The notes below the pieces were generated by a model. It saw only the letters and a program-made list of their open reading frames with translations, was not told the DNA's origin and did not search any database. Below, one piece after another: positions 60,351 to 64,000 of a stretch of 64,000 nucleotides of DNA. Origin of the DNA: Casuarina equisetifolia (Eukaryota; Streptophyta; Magnoliopsida; Fagales; Casuarinaceae); the NCBI GenBank assembly GCA_028551475.1, contig CM052358.1, positions 24,888,853 to 24,952,852 of the forward strand, written 5' to 3'. The translations under genes and the position numbers were made by a program. How positions within the stretch are numbered: position 1 is the stretch's first letter; every line of letters starts with the position of its first letter.

Positions 60351-63190
60351 CCATGAGCTTTAATATTATTGAGTATAAGATAAAAGTCTTAAATTGGAAG
60401 ATAAGACATGAAATAAAGTTTGAAAGAAGGAATGACCTTTTTACCTTGGATTAGTTTTTAGGTTAAGTTTTTAAGTTCTCTAAGATAATAATTTAGGTCA
60501 AATTTATTATACTCCTTATAACCTTCAACCTAATAACATTTAGTATGCATAAAAGTATGTGTGGGATAAGAGTCTCATATTAAAAGATAATATTCAAGTA
60601 AATTTAAATGAAAAAAAATATACTTTACTTTAAATTTAACTTTTAATTTGGACCTTTGAATTTTTTAAAAATATATCAAAAATTTTATTTTCTCCTTAAA
60701 TCATTTTTTAAGAAAAGAGGTAATTTGTTGATTTGAAGAACATCTCACAACAAAGTACAAGCAATATACCTAGTACTACTGCCAACATAGTGACAAGGCT
60801 AATGTTGTGAGGTAAAGTTGCAAGTTTCGTACATAATATTATAAGAAAAGTTCTTGATTTGAACCACGAACCACAATATGTTATCATTCACCTAAATCAT
60901 AAACTCTGAAAAGTTTTTTTTTTCATCTTAAATTCAATTTTTATTGAAGAAAGTAATTTACTCATACATGAAAAGAAAAATTACCATAAATTACAAGCAA
61001 TGTAACTAATACTGAAGCTAAGTCAACAATGGTATGACTGTTGTTGCATTAATTTGTTGCAAGTTAACATCAACTTAGTATGCATGGCAATGGAATCCTC
61101 AATTACAATGGAATCATGGTACAAGGGTTAGTTACGTGTAACGTCAATTTTAAGAAGGTTCCTGAAACAATTGCGTACGTTTCTTGGCAAACGGATGTCC
61201 TAATTCCTTCACCAGCTGGTCTACCGATAGTGAACAATCAGACACTCTAACACTCATTTTCTCATCTTATTCATCATCCCATTAATTGAAATAACTAACT
61301 CCTTCCAGCCATGGTACATAAGGCGGTTTAACTCGTAACTAGAACCCTCCAGGAGCTAGAATCATCTACGTATGTCTATTATACTTCTGGTCTCCATAGG
61401 ACCACGTATATGCGTAGATGCTGGTCCATTTAGCATTTAAGGCTGCATTCTACATAAAGAACAGCAAATACATTGTATGGTGCTGCAATGATTTCAACCT
61501 CATTCATGCAAAGACCCACATGTGCAATTCAACAAATTGTTTAGGTGAGAAATTAGTTATAGAACTTATAGCAATAGTCTAAAAAAAAAATTACATATTA
61601 TTAATAGGTTCAAAGACCTAATCTAAAAGCTAGTTTAAAATTTAAAATTAAAAAAAAAATTATTTAAACTTTATCATAAGGGACTACATTTTTAACACCA
61701 GACTTTTCTTATATGCATATATATAGCAATGTTTTACATGTTAAATTTATTTATAGTATTAGAAAAGTTCTAATTTTTTTTTCATGTCGAATAAAGATAT
61801 CAATAATCTAAAATAATTTTTACTTCTAATGTGTCATCTTGTCTTAAACATAGAAAAATTATAGTAACATAATTCATGAGTGGAAAAACAATAAAGTGAA
61901 TTTGCAAAGATTCAGTACATGATGAGGTACTGCACTTGACCTACAAAAACAAAATGAATTAAAATATTAATAGTACGAGATAATCAATAGTTTTAAAGAC
62001 AGAAACATGTGTCATAGATATGTCACTCAACCTGTATGAAGATTTTATTGGAAGTGTTCTCTTACTATGATAACTGTGATGATTACTTGGGAAGCTTAAT
62101 CAGAACAACTTCAAAAATTGCAACGTAACTTCGTGTTGGGCATTGGTGTAGACTAAGGTCCATTTTACTGCAGCTCCTCCATATTTTAACGAAGGTGAGA
62201 AGAAACGGAGCATGATCACATGTGAATAGAGCATCCTACTCATAAAAAAGTACAGGTAGTCCAAAGTTCTGCAAGCTTTATTTAATCTCGAGTTTCAAAG
62301 GGAAAAGGTGTTCGAGCCTATCCATGGATCGTCGAGGAAATAAAGAATGATTTGTTTTGTACTTGTTAACCAACACGAAAAGACAAAGAATTGAGTCTAA
62401 TCTACGGCAGTCACGGATTAATCCAAATCATCACGGATGTACAAAAAAAAGTTCACGGGTTGCCAATACAGATTATGATGGAGAAACCCATTTAGTCAAT
62501 TGAGAATAATTGCTTAAAGGAAGCATACATGAGGACAGTTGAGCACCCTTTTTTCATAAAGTCAGACTGCTTAACCTGACCATCCAGTCTACTTCTGGAT
62601 CGAGATGGCCAAAATGGAGTTTTTTAGAAGAGAAAAGGAACAAAAAAACAGTTCACAGTTAGCAATTCTAACATGACATGCTGACAAAATTCAGGCGTAT
62701 CTCCTGACTTTTTTATGTTTGTTATGAAGATCGTAGTTTACTTAGCATCATAACAAGGTTAGTGCATGTAATGTAATTGAACTAGTTGTTAATCATGGAG
62801 TCAAAACTACTAGTAGCGGCAAAATAATCATTTTCACCCATTTGGGTGTAATCATCAGTGTAACTAAGATTTTCTATAATAGCCCATAAATACAAAGCTT
62901 AGAAAACCTATATTGAGTGTTGTTAAAGGTGAGTAATTTTAAATTATTAGGACCCTCAAAGTTTATTTGAACAAGTGATTGTCCTATAAACATAACGAAA
63001 ACTCACAAAAGTAAAAATAAATAAATAAATAAATCTCAAACCATGTAAATTTTTAGTACATTTTTAGAGAATCTAGGTGCAGCAGTCTCTAAAAATTTAT
63101 CATAAACCATGCAGTTTCTTAATATCTTTTAAGATTGTGACTAATCATTTACTCTCACATTTCCTTTTCATATACCAAAGCATTCAATTT
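60351..63190. other. AT-rich intergenic DNA
   Basis: No supported gene. A short (AAAT)n run lies at 63018-63034. The last 200 bp should contain the promoter and leader of the lipid transfer protein gene. Confidence 0.5.
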
Positions 63191-63397
63191 CAGCCTTAAT
63201 TCCGGGTAAGATATCTTGTTCCAGCAGCGCAAGACTGCCCATTTGAAGACAAACCACAATCCCCACATGTGAAGGATCCAGCAATACTTTTGAATAATTT
63301 GCACCAACCACTTCCAATGAAGTCACCCTCAAAGCATAAAAGCCACCAAACGCCTCTTTCTCCCTTCACTTTCTTCACCTCCCTTTCCTTCTCAGCA

Positions 63398-63906
63398 ATG
63401 GCCTCAGAGATTGCAACTTCGGCGTTCTCACTCGCCTTGCTGTTGATGCTGGTCGGCTTCGGAAGCTCGAATCTGGACCAGGACCGAACGGAATGCGCAG
63501 ACCAGCTTGTCGGACTCGCCACATGCCTTCCTTACGTCGGCGGCGATGCCAAAGCTCCAACTCTGGACTGCTGCACTGGGCTCAAGCAGGTCCTGAGTAA
63601 GAGCATGAAGTGCCTCTGCATCCTGATTAAAGACAGGGATGATCCCAATCTCGGCCTCAAGATCAACGCCACGCTTGCTTTAGGCCTCCCCACCTCCTGT
63701 CATACACCAGTTAACGTTTCTGAGTGTGTTAGTAAGTGTACTTTTCACACTCTTTTGGTACATTTGTTTCTTAAGCACCAATTGATTAATGACAATACTG
63801 GTGATGGGTTCAGCTCTTTTGCATCTGTCACCTAATTCCACGGACGCTAAGGTATTTTTGGATTACTCAAACCAACTCAAAAAGAAAAGTCCACCTCCTG
63901 CAAGTG
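63398..63906 (+). CDS. Lipid transfer protein, LTPG/GPI-anchored type, 3' end outside window
   Basis: Exon 1 63398-63731, intron 63732-63813 (82 bp, gtaagt..ttcag), exon 2 63814-63906 with a donor (gtaatg) leading out of the window. Signal peptide: MASEIATSAFSLALLLMLVG, cleavage near GSS-N. The eight-cysteine motif is complete: EC, ATC, DCC, CLC, TSC and SEC in the order C-C-CC-CxC-C-C. INATLALGLPTSC and VNVSEC followed across the intron by LLHLSPNS are typical of plant LTPGs. The family binds lipids at the outer membrane face or wall and takes part in cuticle and wall formation. The serine/proline tail after the domain starts in exon 2; the GPI signal should follow outside. ATG 63398 is preferred over the in-frame ATG 63269 because it places the hydrophobic signal at the N-terminus. 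Confidence 0.92.
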
Positions 63907-64000
63907 GTAATGAACCTGATTCTGTTCTACAGTTCCTTAAATTCTTTACCTATTTGGGTGGAATTTTCCAGTTTCACAAACACTTTTCCTTTCAATGATT

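Noticed and set aside
63269..63397. N-terminal extension of the lipid transfer protein from ATG 63269
   Set aside because: It would bury the signal peptide 43 residues inside the protein; the family starts at the signal peptide.
63196..63560. Minus-strand frames at the lipid transfer gene
   Set aside because: Antisense shadows with no homology.
1..64000. tRNA, rRNA or other structured RNA genes
   Set aside because: No segment with convincing tRNA boxes or other known RNA structure was found by eye.

Overview
This is a stretch of nuclear genome from a flowering plant. The genes are AT-rich and intron-rich with GT-AG introns. The proteins are plant-specific: TIR-NB-LRR immune receptors with C-terminal jelly-roll/Ig-like (C-JID) domains, an S-protein homologue, and a GPI-anchored-type lipid transfer protein. 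TIR-NB-LRR (TNL) receptors of this kind and S-protein homologues point to a eudicot, most plausibly a woody rosid; the species cannot be fixed from sequence reading alone.

Layout. From 0.3 to 41 kb there is a TNL resistance-gene cluster, all on the minus strand. TNL-1 (324-5928) is the only copy that can be read as a nearly or fully open gene (about 1705 codons over five exons). TNL-2 (13.8-17.3 kb) is gutted by internal deletions. TNL-3 (27.5-36.0 kb) is a pseudogene split by an antisense Ty1/copia element (29293-34630). TNL-4 (36.8-40.8 kb) is a frameshifted sister of TNL-1. Between and upstream of the receptors lie repeated copies of their 5' leaders and of a conserved upstream block. One block copy is split by a second copia element (17986-23747), and the TNL-4 leader is split by a small non-autonomous LTR element (41561-43117). 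All three LTR elements have recognisable 5-bp target-site duplications. A secreted S-protein homologue (25247-25669, plus) sits inside the cluster. A truncated copy of the 44.8-50.6 kb KH gene (11.97-12.5 kb) shows that the cluster grew by segmental duplication that also carried the neighbouring gene.

From 44 to 56 kb are two ordinary housekeeping genes, both minus strand and both resolvable to exon level: an SF1/BBP-like KH-domain RNA-binding protein (8 coding exons, 847 aa) and the ER enzyme GPI mannosyltransferase 2 (PIG-V; 7 exons, 469 aa). From 56 to 63 kb is gene-poor AT-rich DNA with an RNase H-like relic and two recent tandem duplications. A lipid transfer protein gene (plus strand, from 63398) runs off the right edge.

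The most notable points are in TNL-1. Its MHD motif region is triplicated in frame (3 x 45 bp). An 18-unit, 72-bp coding minisatellite encodes near-identical LRRs with 144-bp alternation, and sister TNL-4 keeps only about one unit there. TNL-2 has an in-frame deletion joining the first TIR strand directly to the GLPL region of the NB-ARC. I found no convincing new multi-gene system; the window is best read as a rapidly rearranging immune-receptor locus. All coordinates, splice sites and LTR comparisons were read by eye.
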